This document shows, one piece after another, positions 19,286 through 28,406 of a stretch of DNA of 64,000 bases (its first letter is position 1; every line of letters begins with the position of its first letter). The DNA comes from Pseudomonas putida (GTDB lineage: Bacteria; Pseudomonadota; Gammaproteobacteria; Pseudomonadales; Pseudomonadaceae). The stretch covers positions 124,001 through 188,000 of the forward strand of contig NZ_JANHLE010000006.1 in the NCBI RefSeq assembly GCF_028682475.1. The letters run 5' to 3'. A program made the position numbers and the translations under genes. The notes under the pieces were generated by a model. The model saw only the letters and a list, made by a program, of their open reading frames with translations. It had not been told where the DNA came from and did not search any database.

Positions 19286-19699
19286 ATGGAGTTGACCACC
19301 ATGAAGACCCGTACCGCTAACACCTCATCCACTCACCTGCGCGAGCTCAAGCTGGCGGCGCTGGCGCTGGGCAGCAGCCTGGTTCTGGCCGGTTGTGCCG
19401 GCAACCCACCCAGCGAGCAGTACGCCGTGAGCCAGTCGGCAGTCAATTCGGCCGTCAGCGCTGGCGGCACCGAGTTTGCGGCGGTGGAAATGAAAGCCGC
19501 CCAGGACAAGTTCAAGCAGGCGGAAATCGCCATGCATGACAAGCAGTACGACGACGCCAGGCGCCTGGCCGAGCAGGCCGAATGGGACGCCCGCGTCGCC
19601 GAGCGCAAAGCCCAGGCCGCCAAGGCCGAGAAAGCCGTGCAGGATGCCCGCCAGGGTGTTCAGGACCTGCGTGAGGAAGGCTTGCGTAGCGCCCAGTGA
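19286..19699 (+). CDS. DUF4398 lipoprotein upstream of lptF
   Basis: A 137-residue lipoprotein. After a rather long N-region a hydrophobic run ends in lipobox LVLAGC. The mature part is a long Ala-, Lys- and Glu-rich helix pair (AAVEMKAAQDKFKQAE and DARRLAEQAEWDARVAERK), typical of DUF4398, and likely forms a coiled coil in the periplasm. An upstream frame extends to 19265, but GGAG at 19275-19278 is seven bases from the ATG at 19286. The gene is followed 48 bases later by the lptF-like gene, which carries the same kind of domain at its N-terminus, so the pair may be an old duplication. Confidence 0.82.
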   Translation: MELTTMKTRTANTSSTHLRELKLAALALGSSLVLAGCAGNPPSEQYAVSQSAVNSAVSAGGTEFAAVEMKAAQDKFKQAEIAMHDKQYDDARRLAEQAEWDARVAERKAQAAKAEKAVQDARQGVQDLREEGLRSAQ

Positions 19700-19747
19700 C
19701 GCTGCGTTGTTGCCCCTTCATTCGTAATCGATCAAAGGATGACCCTT

Positions 19748-20536
19748 ATGCGCAAGCACATGATGATCCCCGCCCTCTTGGCCCTCAGCGTCGGCCTGGC
19801 CGCCTGTTCCACGCCACCGAACGCCAATCTGGAATCGGCGCGCAGCAACTTCTCCACGCTGCAGAGCAACCCGCAGTCGAGCAAGCTCGCCGCCCTGGAA
19901 ACCAAAGACGCCCAGGACTGGCTGAACAAGACTGACGCAGCCTACATGAACAAGGAAGACCAGCAGCAAGTCGATCAGCTTGCTTACCTGACCAATCAGC
20001 GTATTGAGGTGGCCAAACAGACCATCGCCCTGCGTGCCGCAGAAGGCAGCCTGGAGCAGGCTTCGGCCAATCGCGCCCAGGCCCGCCTGGATGCGCGTGA
20101 CGCCCAGATCAAGAAACTGCAGGACAACCTCAACGCCAAACAGACCGATCGCGGCACCCTGGTGACCTTCGGTGATGTGCTGTTCGATTTCGACAAAGCC
20201 ACGCTCAAGAGCAGTGCCTTGCCCAACGTCACCACACTGGCGCGTTACCTCCAGGAAAATCCCGATCGCAAGGTGATCGTCGAGGGCTATACCGACAGCA
20301 AGGGCAGCGCCAATTACAACCAGTCGCTGTCCGAGCGCCGGGCCAGCTCGGTACGCATGGCACTGGTGCGCGCCGGGGTGGATCCGGCACGGATTGTTGC
20401 CCAGGGCTATGGCAAGGAATTCCCGGTGGCCGATAACGCGAGCAATTCGGGACGGGCGCAGAATCGTCGAGTTGAAGTGACGATTTCCAATGACAACCAG
20501 CCGGTGGCGCCGCGGACGGTGAGTCAGGCAAATTGA
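19748..20536 (+). CDS. lptF: OmpA-family outer-membrane lipoprotein, LptF-like
   Basis: A 262-residue protein with lipobox GLAAC (about residue 19), a DUF4398-type helical region (residues 30-130) and a C-terminal OmpA peptidoglycan-binding domain. The OmpA part shows LFDFDKATLK, the VEGYTDSKGSANYNQSLSERR motif, whose Asp and the later Arg in NRRVEV bind diaminopimelate, and a typical GYGKEFPVA loop. It should tie the outer membrane to peptidoglycan. An ATG nine bases earlier touches the AAAGG box, so 19748 is the better start. Position next to a DUF4398 gene and before a hydrolase matches P. aeruginosa lptF. A REP pair follows. Confidence 0.85.
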   Translation: MRKHMMIPALLALSVGLAACSTPPNANLESARSNFSTLQSNPQSSKLAALETKDAQDWLNKTDAAYMNKEDQQQVDQLAYLTNQRIEVAKQTIALRAAEGSLEQASANRAQARLDARDAQIKKLQDNLNAKQTDRGTLVTFGDVLFDFDKATLKSSALPNVTTLARYLQENPDRKVIVEGYTDSKGSANYNQSLSERRASSVRMALVRAGVDPARIVAQGYGKEFPVADNASNSGRAQNRRVEVTISNDNQPVAPRTVSQAN

Positions 20537-20547
20537 GGTAGGGCCAT

Positions 20548-20606
20548 ATCGCGGGGCAAGCCCGCTCCCACCGGAGGCAGCGGTGGGAGCGGGCTTGCCC
20601 CGCGAT
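20548..20606. repeat. REP pair 2
   Basis: Inverted arms with GCGGGGCAAGCCCGC and complement around a ten-base centre. It lies between the convergent lptF-like gene and the 109-residue gene, four bases from the latter's stop. Confidence 0.85.
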
Positions 20607-20610
20607 GCTA

Positions 20611-20940
20611 TTACTCCTGAACCTGCTGCGGCGTCTCTTCACCCAGGCAGCGAACGGCCTGCTTCTTGTTGTCCACCAGCACCCCGGTCAGGCCTTTCTG
20701 CGAAGTGTCGAACAGCACCAGCACGCCATCGACACATTGCGCCACCTGGTTGGCCGGTTTCAGCGAGATCTTGTAATCCTCCCCCGGCACCGTCTTGAGC
20801 ATGGTGAAATCGGACAGTAGCAGCGCATCTTCCGGCTTGGCGAAATGCAGATAGCCGTAATACCAGAGCGCACCAACAGTACCGATGATGCTGCAGACAC
20901 CGGTGATGATCAGGGGAATCGCGTTACGTTCTTCACTCAT
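20611..20940 (-). CDS. Small single-span membrane protein, 109 aa
   Basis: A conserved hypothetical protein with one membrane helix near the N-terminus (residues 8-27, IPLIITGVCSIIGTVGALWY) and a soluble rest with two cysteines (VAQCVDG and VRCLGEE) that could pair if the domain is periplasmic. No family is recognised. Its ATG overlaps the hydrolase stop in an ATGA arrangement, so it is translated together with the hydrolase upstream. It ends at a REP pair. Confidence 0.7.
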   Translation of the reverse strand: MSEERNAIPLIITGVCSIIGTVGALWYYGYLHFAKPEDALLLSDFTMLKTVPGEDYKISLKPANQVAQCVDGVLVLFDTSQKGLTGVLVDNKKQAVRCLGEETPQQVQE

Positions 20941-21860
20941 TGTGACGTCTCGTCAGGGTAATTGGGGACTTCGGCCAGACGCCGCAGTCCATTGAAATGT
21001 TCCGGGTCTTCGAGAAAGCGCAGCATCACCTGGCGCCAGGTGCGGTCGCCAAAGGTCTGCACATGACCGCCGCGGGTCAGCTGCAACACCCGTGGCGGCG
21101 GCGCTGCCTGGTACAGCTGGATGCCGTTGGCCAAGGGTACGATCGGGTCGTCGATGCTGTGGAAGAACAGCTTCGGTGATGACTTGAGACGGGTAATCGA
21201 ATGAATCGCACTGTCGCCGTCGGGCACCAGCCACGACAAGGGCACCTGGAAAGGCCAGGTCAGCCAGGTGTTGCTCAAGGCATACCGCCCGACCTGACGG
21301 TAGCTGGCCGGTACGCCATCGAACACCATGGCCTTGAAGCGCTGGCCCTGCTCAGGGTGCTCGGCCAGATAATGAATGGCCATGGCGCCGCCCAGGCTCT
21401 GGCCGAGCAGCACTTGCGGCTTGCCCTGCACTTCAGGCGCCTGGTCCAGCCACGCCAGCGCCGCGGCAATGTCCTGATAGACCTCCGGCAACGCCGGCTT
21501 GCCCTGAGACAGCCCATAGCCGCGGTAATCCAGCAACAGCACCTGATAGCCCTGCTTCGGCAGCCACCAGCTGCCACCCAGATGCCAGGCCAGGTTGCCG
21601 CCATTGCCATGCAGGTGCAGCACCGTGCCCTTGACCTCGACACCGGCCTTGGCCGGCAACCACCAGCCGTGCAGGCGTGTGCCGTCCGCTGCCGTGAGCG
21701 TTACGTCGCGGTACTCAAGCTTGGCTTTCTCGGGGGTGAACGGCTGGCCAGGCTCGGGGTAGAACAGCAGCGAACTGCAACCGCCCAGACTCAGCAGCAC
21801 CAGCAGCAGGCCGAAACACCTGCGCCCTGCTTCAGAGAATATTCGAGTAATCGGCTTCAA
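20937..21860 (-). CDS. Alpha/beta-hydrolase lipoprotein
   Basis: A serine hydrolase of about 307 residues. The oxyanion-hole motif HLHGNGGN, the nucleophile elbow GQSLGGAM, the acid in FHSIDDPIVP and the final His in TRGGHVQTF make a complete catalytic set. The N-terminus has a hydrophobic run ending in lipobox LSLGGC, so it is membrane-anchored and faces the periplasm. The only start that includes the signal is a TTG at 21860, which lies inside the preceding gene (29-base overlap); this start is uncertain. Related proteins are often called BAAT or Bem46-like hydrolases, but the substrate is unknown. Confidence 0.78.
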   Translation of the reverse strand: MKPITRIFSEAGRRCFGLLLVLLSLGGCSSLLFYPEPGQPFTPEKAKLEYRDVTLTAADGTRLHGWWLPAKAGVEVKGTVLHLHGNGGNLAWHLGGSWWLPKQGYQVLLLDYRGYGLSQGKPALPEVYQDIAAALAWLDQAPEVQGKPQVLLGQSLGGAMAIHYLAEHPEQGQRFKAMVFDGVPASYRQVGRYALSNTWLTWPFQVPLSWLVPDGDSAIHSITRLKSSPKLFFHSIDDPIVPLANGIQLYQAAPPPRVLQLTRGGHVQTFGDRTWRQVMLRFLEDPEHFNGLRRLAEVPNYPDETSQ

Positions 21861-23109
21861 TCCGGTCCAGGCTCAGGTGGTTGAGGAAGTTGGAGAAACA
21901 CATCCAGGCCGACAGCGCGTTGAGGTCGCGAAACTGCTCCGGCAAGTACTTGGGGGGTTCCACCAGGCCTTCATCGACCAGTTGGCGCAGGGTGCGCATG
22001 TCCTCAAGGGTGGTCTTGCCGCAGAACAGCAAGGGGATCTGTTCGAGCTTGCCCTTGCGCACGGCCAACTGAATATAGTTGTAAACCATGATGAAGCCCT
22101 TGAGGTAGGACAAATCTTTGGTAAATGGCAGACCATTGGGCACCGAGCCGCGGAATACCCGGCTGGCATTGCCGTAGCTCTCCGGCATGCCGAAACCCTG
22201 GGCGCGGAAGAACTCGTAGACCTGCATGAAGTCGGCACCCTCCTCGACCATGTGAATGGCGCGGGTGCGATTGGTCAGCTTGCGCAGGCGACTGGGGTAG
22301 GAAGCAAAGGCAATCACCTCCATGAGAATTGCCAGACCCTCCTGGGTCACCGTCGATGAGGGCGGACCCTTGGCCAGGAAGGTGCAGATCGGCTGGTTCA
22401 GGCCGTTGAGGGTGGTGCCGACATGCACCAGCCCCTCGTGTACCTCCAGTGCACGTACATCGCGGCTGTTGAACATGGCATCGGCGCGGATCTTGATGTA
22501 GTCGGCGCCGGCAGCGGCATCGGCGACAATGCCGTCTGACTCGAACACGCGAATGGTGTCTTCGGCTTCGTTGAACACTTTGTTCAGGCGGCCCTGGAGC
22601 ATCTCCACAGCCTGTTTGGCAGTGAGGTTCTTCGGTTCGTCCTTGAGATCGCCACGGCCGTCGATGTTGTTCAGGTAGTCCGAGAGCATCAAGCCCAGAT
22701 CGGCCAGGGTCGGATCACCGGCATGGAAAGCATCGGACGCGGCGCCATACAGCTCCTGGGAGATCAGGCCGAAATCCTCGGTGCCACGCGCTTCGAGCAT
22801 GCGCACCACCATGCGGTATTCCTTGCACATGCGCCGCATGATCTGCCCGACCGGGTTGAACTGGCCCAGTTGACGGGTGATGTCGCGCTCGATGTTCTGG
22901 AACTCGAGCTTCACCGCAGCGGAGTCGAACGACAACGGCCGGCCCTGGTAATAGGCACGGTCAACCGCAGGTGGCTCTTTGCCCTTGGTCTTGAGGAAAC
23001 CCTGGCGGATGCTGTCGTCCCACTTCACTGCGTCGAGCACGCGAATGGGCGTTTGCGCCAGGACAATGCGATCAGACAGGGCACGTATCGTCTGCTGGTA
23101 CTCGTCCAC
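21832..23109 (-). CDS. DUF1704 / QEGLP-motif putative metallopeptidase
   Basis: A 425-residue protein of the family annotated as flavohemoglobin expression-modulating QEGLP-motif protein. The centre has VHEGLVH, an HExxxH pattern, and 28 residues later TQEGLAIL, whose Glu would be the third zinc ligand. The same arrangement is described for the eukaryotic MATCAP carboxypeptidases, which share DUF1704. The N-terminal half is helical and the C-terminus (LSLDRIEADYSNIL) is soluble; there is no signal peptide, so it should act in the cytoplasm. It is the first gene of a set with the hydrolase and the small membrane protein. The substrate is unknown. Confidence 0.82.
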   Translation of the reverse strand: MDEYQQTIRALSDRIVLAQTPIRVLDAVKWDDSIRQGFLKTKGKEPPAVDRAYYQGRPLSFDSAAVKLEFQNIERDITRQLGQFNPVGQIMRRMCKEYRMVVRMLEARGTEDFGLISQELYGAASDAFHAGDPTLADLGLMLSDYLNNIDGRGDLKDEPKNLTAKQAVEMLQGRLNKVFNEAEDTIRVFESDGIVADAAAGADYIKIRADAMFNSRDVRALEVHEGLVHVGTTLNGLNQPICTFLAKGPPSSTVTQEGLAILMEVIAFASYPSRLRKLTNRTRAIHMVEEGADFMQVYEFFRAQGFGMPESYGNASRVFRGSVPNGLPFTKDLSYLKGFIMVYNYIQLAVRKGKLEQIPLLFCGKTTLEDMRTLRQLVDEGLVEPPKYLPEQFRDLNALSAWMCFSNFLNHLSLDRIEADYSNIL

Positions 23110-23133
23110 CCTACACTCCTTGAATTGACTCTA

Positions 23134-23679
23134 TTACTTGCCAGCCCGCTGGAACCGCGCCACTTCGATGAACAGATCGGAGTTGGCCGGGTCGTCCAGG
23201 TAAGCCAGGACGCGCTCGGCCGGGCTGTCGATCAGCACACCTTCGCCGTTGTCTTCGGGGACCTCGTAGGTACGCCCGCTGAGTTCTTTCTTCTCTACGG
23301 CCTGGTTGACCTGCTCGACGTCGAGGTTGTAGACCACCAGTTCCTTGCCGTCGATGACATCGAAGCCAGCGATCAGGAAATTGCCGCCCAGACGCTTGGG
23401 CACGCCGGCCGAGAGGTACCAGCGGTTGCCGTGCCGGGACACTGTGAAGACGTACTCATCACGTTTTTTGTCCTTGCCGATGGCCACGGCCTTGTAGGCG
23501 TCGCCACCGCTACGGCTGATCTGCAGGGACAGTGGTTCGCCCCAGGCGTCCTTGCTGGTCCATGTGCCGAGCAGGGCTTTGGGCGCGGCCTCATTGGCCG
23601 GCATCGGTTCGTTGAAGGTCACCAGACAACCGCCAAGCAGTAAAAACGACAACGCCAACAGCAAACTTCTGGCTTTCAT
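23134..23679 (-). CDS. Conserved lipoprotein, 181 aa
   Basis: The protein begins MKARSLLLALSFLLLGGC, a clean lipoprotein signal with lipobox LLGGC. The mature part starts with PKALLGTWTSKDAWGEPLSL, a lipocalin-like or beta-rich opening, and goes on as a beta-rich domain (YVFTVSRHGNRWYLSAG). I recognise no enzyme motif. A longer frame reaches 23772, but AGGAG lies seven bases before the ATG at 23679 and only this start gives a signal. It is 24 bases upstream of the DUF1704 gene and probably leads that operon. Confidence 0.78.
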   Translation of the reverse strand: MKARSLLLALSFLLLGGCLVTFNEPMPANEAAPKALLGTWTSKDAWGEPLSLQISRSGGDAYKAVAIGKDKKRDEYVFTVSRHGNRWYLSAGVPKRLGGNFLIAGFDVIDGKELVVYNLDVEQVNQAVEKKELSGRTYEVPEDNGEGVLIDSPAERVLAYLDDPANSDLFIEVARFQRAGK

Positions 23680-23707
23680 CGGGTTCTCCTTGAAATAGGG
23701 TCGCGGC

Positions 23708-24412
23708 TCACACGGCGGCCAGTACCAGATGCAGGTACCGGGTAAGGATAGCGAGCATCTGCGCTTGCGCATCGGCGCGTGAGCCGTCGAGCAGGCCCTG
23801 ATATTCCATCTGCTCGATAATTGCCGTCAACACCAGCGCATCCTGCTGTGGCTGACGCGAACCCACGACCTGAAGCATCTGGCCGGCGCCACGCAGCAGA
23901 ATCTGCTCGTGCAGCTTGACCAGTTCGGCCAGGCGCGGGCACAGCAACGCCTCCTGGCGAAAGGCCTGCTCGGCCATCAGGAAGTCGCGGCGGTTGTGCA
24001 ACTGACGCTGCACGTAGTCGGCCATCATCTTCGCCACTTCATCGGCCAGCCGCGCCCGGCACGGCGGGCTTTGATCGCCCTGCGCGAGCAACTGGCGCAG
24101 CAGCACCTCGGTGTGCTCCCACAATTTGGCCATGTAGGCCGCGCTGCGCTCCACATACTGGGCGAAGGTATCGGTGAGCAGGTCTTCGATGTCTTTGAAG
24201 TAGTAGGTGGTCGCCGACAGCGGCACCCCGGCCTCGGCCGCCACCGCGCGGTGACGCACACCGCGCACACCTTCGCGAACGACAATGCGCATGGCCGCGT
24301 CGAGAATGTCCTGGCGGCGCTGTTCGCTGCCCTGGCGGCTAGCCTTGCGGCCCTGATACTGAACGCTTTCGGCAACCGTTGTGGCAACGCCAGCGGCACC
24401 TTGTTGAGCCAT
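23708..24412 (-). CDS. TetR-family transcriptional regulator
   Basis: A 234-residue regulator. The TetR helix-turn-helix spans QRRQDILDAAMRIVVREG through RHRAVAAEAGVPLSATTYYF (about residues 30-75 of the chosen form). An Ala/Gly-rich tail precedes it. The frame extends to an ATG at 24475, which lies within the lysS terminator, so the start at 24412 is preferred, although neither has a good ribosome site. It is 28 bases upstream of the lipoprotein gene in the same direction and may regulate that operon. Ligand and operator are not known. Confidence 0.8.
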   Translation of the reverse strand: MAQQGAAGVATTVAESVQYQGRKASRQGSEQRRQDILDAAMRIVVREGVRGVRHRAVAAEAGVPLSATTYYFKDIEDLLTDTFAQYVERSAAYMAKLWEHTEVLLRQLLAQGDQSPPCRARLADEVAKMMADYVQRQLHNRRDFLMAEQAFRQEALLCPRLAELVKLHEQILLRGAGQMLQVVGSRQPQQDALVLTAIIEQMEYQGLLDGSRADAQAQMLAILTRYLHLVLAAV

Positions 24413-24479
24413 TGCAGGAGTCACTGCTGATCTACCCCATGAGTTGAAGCCGATGGAAGAATTTTCGACAGGCATGAAA

Positions 24480-24501
24480 AAGCCGCCCCGGAAGGCGGCT
24501 T
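24480..24501 (-). terminator. lysS terminator
   Basis: An 8-bp stem, AAGCCGCC with GGCGGCTT, and a six-base loop, followed in the lysS direction by a T run. It lies 12 bases after the lysS stop. Confidence 0.85.
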
Positions 24502-24512
24502 GTTCAGATCAC

Positions 24513-26015
24513 TCAGGCCTGTGGACGCATGTGCGGGAACAGGATCACATCGCGAATCGATGGCGAGTTGGTCAGCAGCATCACCAGACGGTCGATACCG
24601 ATACCTTCACCGGCGGTTGGCGGCATGCCGTATTCCAGGGCGCGGACGAAGTCGGCGTCGTAGTGCATGGCTTCGTCGTCGCCGGCGTCCTTGTCCGCCA
24701 CCTGGGCCATGAAACGCTCGGCCTGGTCTTCCGCGTCATTGAGCTCGGAGTAGGCGTTGGCGATTTCGCGGCCACCGATGAACAGCTCGAAGCGGTCGGT
24801 GACGTTCGGGTTGTCGTCGTTGCGACGGGCCAGCGGCGAGACTTCGAACGGGTACTGGGTAATGAAGTGCGGCTGTTCCAGCTTGTGCTCGACCAGCTCT
24901 TCGAAAATCATCACCTGCAGCTTGCCCAGGCCTTCGAAGCCGAGGACCTTGGCGCCGGCTTTCTTGGCGATAGCACGCGCCTTGTCGATGTCGTTCAGGT
25001 CGTCAGCGGTCAGCTCAGGGTTGTACTTGAGGATCGAGTCGAACACCGACAGACGCACGAACGGCTCGCCGAAGTGGAACACCTTGTCGCCGTACGGCAC
25101 GTCGGTGCTGCCCAGGACCAGCTGCGCCAGCTCGCGGAACAGCTCTTCGGTCAGGTCCATGTTGTCTTCGTAGTCAGCGTAGGCCTGGTAGAACTCGAGC
25201 ATGGTGAACTCGGGGTTGTGCCGGGTGGAAACGCCTTCGTTACGGAAGTTGCGGTTGATCTCGAAGACTTTCTCGAAGCCACCAACAACCAGACGCTTGA
25301 GGTACAGCTCCGGCGCGATGCGCAGGAACATGGCCATGTCCAGGGCATTGTGGTGGGTTTCGAACGGCTTGGCTGCGGCACCACCCGGGATGGTCTGCAG
25401 CATCGGCGTTTCCACTTCGAGGAAGTCACGCTTGATCAGGAAGTTGCGGATGTGGTTGATGACCTGCGAACGCACACGGAAGGTATCGCGCACTTCTTCG
25501 TTGACCATCAGGTCGACGTAGCGCTGACGGTAGCGCTGCTCGGTGTCGGTCAGGCCGTGGTGCTTGTCGGGCAGCGGGCGCAGCGACTTGGTCAGCAGGC
25601 GCACGTTGGTCATCTCGACGTACAGGTCGCCCTTGCCGGAACGTGCCAGGGTACCTTCGGCGGCGATGATATCGCCCAGGTCCCAGGTTTTCACCGCGGC
25701 CAGGGTTTCTTCCGGCAGGGTCTTGCGGTTGACGTAGACCTGGATGCGCCCGGTCATGTCCTGGATCACCATGAACGAGCCACGGTTGAGCATGATGCGG
25801 CCGGCAACCTTGACCGGAATCGCTGCAGCTTCCAGCTCTTCCTTGGTCTTGTCGACATACTGTTTCTGCAGGTCGTTGCAGTAGCTGTCACGGCGGAAGT
25901 CGTTGGGGAAGGCATTACCCTTGGCGCGCTCGGCAGCAAGCTTTTCCTTGCGCAGCGCGATCAGGGTGTTTTCTTCCTGTTGCAGGTCTTGCGGGTCGAG
26001 TTTGAGGTCGCTCAT
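24513..26015 (-). CDS. lysS: Lysyl-tRNA synthetase, class II
   Basis: A 500-residue class IIb synthetase that charges tRNA-Lys. The N-terminal OB-fold anticodon-binding domain (about residues 60-150, with [24 protein letters not shown]) precedes the catalytic domain. Motif 2 is seen as [18 protein letters not shown] and motif 3 as [13 protein letters not shown] near the end. Length equals the bacterial norm. It lies 71 bases after prfB in the same direction, the order known from E. coli and Pseudomonas, and is closed by its own terminator. Confidence 0.97.
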   Translation of the reverse strand: MSDLKLDPQDLQQEENTLIALRKEKLAAERAKGNAFPNDFRRDSYCNDLQKQYVDKTKEELEAAAIPVKVAGRIMLNRGSFMVIQDMTGRIQVYVNRKTLPEETLAAVKTWDLGDIIAAEGTLARSGKGDLYVEMTNVRLLTKSLRPLPDKHHGLTDTEQRYRQRYVDLMVNEEVRDTFRVRSQVINHIRNFLIKRDFLEVETPMLQTIPGGAAAKPFETHHNALDMAMFLRIAPELYLKRLVVGGFEKVFEINRNFRNEGVSTRHNPEFTMLEFYQAYADYEDNMDLTEELFRELAQLVLGSTDVPYGDKVFHFGEPFVRLSVFDSILKYNPELTADDLNDIDKARAIAKKAGAKVLGFEGLGKLQVMIFEELVEHKLEQPHFITQYPFEVSPLARRNDDNPNVTDRFELFIGGREIANAYSELNDAEDQAERFMAQVADKDAGDDEAMHYDADFVRALEYGMPPTAGEGIGIDRLVMLLTNSPSIRDVILFPHMRPQA

Positions 26016-26086
26016 GTCGTTACATTTTCCATCTGGGGTTCATTGCCCCCGCCCGCAGGCGAGGGTCTTAAAGCGGATCGGGAAAC

Positions 26087-27182
26087 TTACAGCCCCTGCT
26101 TGAGGCTGGCTTCCAGGTACTCATCGAGGTCGCCGTCGAGCACCTTGTTGCAGTCGCTGCGTTCAACACCGGTACGCAGGTCCTTGATGCGCGAGTCATC
26201 CAGCACGTAGGAGCGGATCTGGTGGCCCCAGCCGATGTCCGACTTGCTGTCTTCCAGCGCCTGGGAGGCTGCGTTGCGCTTCTGCATTTCCAGCTCGTAC
26301 AACTTGGCCCGCAGCATTTTCATGGCGGTGTCCTTGTTCGCGTGCTGGGAGCGTTCGTTCTGGCACGCCACCACGGTGTTGGTCGGCACGTGGGTGATAC
26401 GTACGGCCGAGTCGGTGGTGTTTACGTGCTGACCGCCCGCGCCCGAGGAGCGGTAGGTGTCGACGCGCAGGTCCGATGGGTTGATATCGATTTCGACCTT
26501 GTCGTCGATCTCGGGGGACACGAACACCGCCGAGAACGAGGTGTGGCGACGGGCGCCGGAGTCGAACGGGCTCTTGCGTACCAGGCGGTGCACACCGATT
26601 TCGGTGCGCAGCCAGCCGAAGGCGTATTCGCCCTTGATGTGCACGGTGGCGCCCTTGATGCCGGCAACCTCACCTTCGGAAAGCTCGATGATGGTGGCGT
26701 CGAAGCCGCGCTTGTCGGCCCAGCGCAGGTACATACGCAGCAGAATGTTGGCCCAGTCCTGGGCCTCGGTGCCGCCGGAGCCGGCCTGGATGTCCAGGTA
26801 GGCGTTGTTCATGTCCATCTCACCGCTGAACATGCGGCGGAACTCGAGCAGTGCCAGAGCCTCTTCCAGGCCCTCCAGCTCGGTCACGACGTCGGCTACG
26901 GCGCCTTCATCGTTTTCCCCGACGGCCATGTCGAGCAGGTCCTGGCAGTCGGCCAGGCCACCGGCCAGCTTGTCCAGGGTCTCGACGACCTGCGCCAGCA
27001 TGGCGCGCTCGCGGCCTAGTGCCTGGGCGTATTCAGGCTTGTTCCAGACGTTCGGGTCTTCGAGCTCGCGGTTGACTTCGATCAGGCGGTCATGCTTGTG
27101 ATCGTAGTCAAAGATACCCCCGAATGGACTCGGAGCGCTCGGTCAGGTCCTTGATGGTGTTCAGGATCGGTTGGATTTCCAT
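26087..27182 (-). CDS. prfB: Peptide chain release factor 2 with programmed +1 frameshift
   Basis: RF2 ends translation at UGA and UAA. Zero-frame translation from the ATG at 27182 gives 24 residues ([20 protein letters not shown] and four more) and meets TGA at 27108-27110. Slipping +1 on CTT-TGA-C continues into a 340-residue frame, giving 364 residues in all, the family length. The main part carries the SPFD motif for stop-codon recognition ([11 protein letters not shown]) and the catalytic GGQ loop ([17 protein letters not shown]). High RF2 ends at the internal stop and low RF2 favours the slip, which makes the gene self-regulating. lysS follows. Confidence 0.97.
27107..27121 (-). promoter_or_regulatory. 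prfB: prfB programmed frameshift signal
   Basis: On the coding strand a Shine-Dalgarno-like GGGGG (27117-27121) lies three bases before CTT-TGA-C (27107-27113). This is the classic RF2 recoding site; in E. coli the sequence is AGGGGGTATCTTTGAC. Confidence 0.95.
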
Positions 27183-27268
27183 GGGCGGGCAACTCTCGTG
27201 CGTAATCGGTAGAAAAGCCGGGGAGTATAACCGAGTCTGAAAGCTGACGGCAGCCCGTCGGGCGGTTG

Positions 27269-27342
27269 TTGTGGGAGCGGGCTTGCCCCGCGATTGCTGG
27301 CTGTCAGCCACACCGCATCGCGGGGCAAGCCCGCTCCCACAA
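27269..27342. repeat. REP pair 3
   Basis: Inverted arms built on GCGGGGCAAGCCCGC, separated by a centre of about 22 bases, longer than in the other copies. It lies between the wspR stop and the prfB start, both leftward, and may insulate the two. Confidence 0.83.
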
Positions 27343-27350
27343 AGTTTGAT

Positions 27351-28355
27351 TCAATCCACACCCACCTGGTTACGGCCATTATTTTTAGCCAGGTACAGGC
27401 CCTTGTCCGCCGCCGAAATCAACTGCCGACAGTGACTGCCAATCGCCGGCGTCAAGGTGGCCAGGCCGATGCTCACCGTCAAGCGCGAAGCCGCTTCGGG
27501 CGCGCTGTGCGGGATGTTCAGGGCGAGCACGGTCTGGCGCAGTTTCTCGGCAATCAGCCGCGCGCCGCCTGGCGAGGTGTTGGGCAGTACCAGCGCAAAC
27601 TCTTCGCCGCCATAGCGCGCCGGCAAGTCGCTGGGCCGCGAACAGGAACCGCGAATGGCCTCGGCCACCTGGCGCAGGGCTTCGTCGCCGGCCAGATGAC
27701 CGAAACTGTCGTTGTAGGCCTTGAAGTAGTCGACATCGATCATCAGCAACGACAACTGCTGCTGTTCACGCATGGCACGGCGCCATTCCAGCTCCAGGTA
27801 CTCGTCGAAATGGCGGCGGTTGGACAGCCCGGTAAGACCATCGGAGTTCATCAGGCGCTGCAGCATCAGATTGGTGTCGAGCAGCTGCTGCTGGCTGACG
27901 CGCAGGGCACGGTAGGCCTCGTCGCGTTGCAACAGGGTCAGGTAAGAGCGCGAGTGATAGCGGATGCGCGCCACCAGCTCGATGTTGTCCGGCAGTTTGA
28001 CCAGGTAGTCGTTGGCACCGGCCGCGAAGGCCGCACTCTTGACCAGCGGATCTTCCTTGGTCGACAAGACGATGATCGGAATGTCCCGGGTTGCCGGGTT
28101 GTTACGGTATTCGCGTACCAGCGTCAAACCATCGAGGCCGGGCATGATCAGGTCTTGCAGGATCACCGTCGGCTTGATCTGCACCGCCTGGGCTACGGCC
28201 TGGTGCGGGTCGGCACAGAAGTGGAAGTCGATGTTCTCTTCGTGAGACAGCCCACGGCGCACCGCTTCACCGATCATGGCTTGATCGTCGACCAACAGGA
28301 CCATTGCCGAGTTTTCATTGGTGGCCGGGAAACCGTCGAGCGGTAAATCATTCAT
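27351..28355 (-). CDS. wspR: Response regulator diguanylate cyclase WspR
   Basis: A 334-residue output protein of the Wsp system. A receiver domain (phospho-acceptor Asp68 in VILQDLIMP) is joined by a helical stalk (about residues 130-170) to a GGDEF domain. The active-site motif is GGEEF at residues 249-253, and RPSD at 240-243, five residues before it, is an intact product-inhibition I-site. It should make cyclic-di-GMP from two GTP when phosphorylated by WspE, driving biofilm formation on surfaces. It is the last wsp gene, 51 bases after wspF, and has room for a separate ribosome site or promoter. Confidence 0.96.
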   Translation of the reverse strand: MNDLPLDGFPATNENSAMVLLVDDQAMIGEAVRRGLSHEENIDFHFCADPHQAVAQAVQIKPTVILQDLIMPGLDGLTLVREYRNNPATRDIPIIVLSTKEDPLVKSAAFAAGANDYLVKLPDNIELVARIRYHSRSYLTLLQRDEAYRALRVSQQQLLDTNLMLQRLMNSDGLTGLSNRRHFDEYLELEWRRAMREQQQLSLLMIDVDYFKAYNDSFGHLAGDEALRQVAEAIRGSCSRPSDLPARYGGEEFALVLPNTSPGGARLIAEKLRQTVLALNIPHSAPEAASRLTVSIGLATLTPAIGSHCRQLISAADKGLYLAKNNGRNQVGVD

Positions 28356-28406
28356 GCGCTGTCACCTGGTCACTGCCGACTGGCCGGCGTGGCACAATAC
28401 ATATCG

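Noticed and set aside
24444..26210. 588-codon open frame on the plus strand opposite lysS
   Set aside because: lysS is unmistakable on the other strand. The antisense frame is His-, Val- and Gln-rich in a low-diversity pattern, shows no known domain, and is a by-product of GC-rich third positions.
26087..27001. prfB read as a 304-residue protein from an internal ATG
   Set aside because: RF2 needs the N-terminal domain, and the intact frameshift site with matching 24-codon lead frame lies directly upstream.
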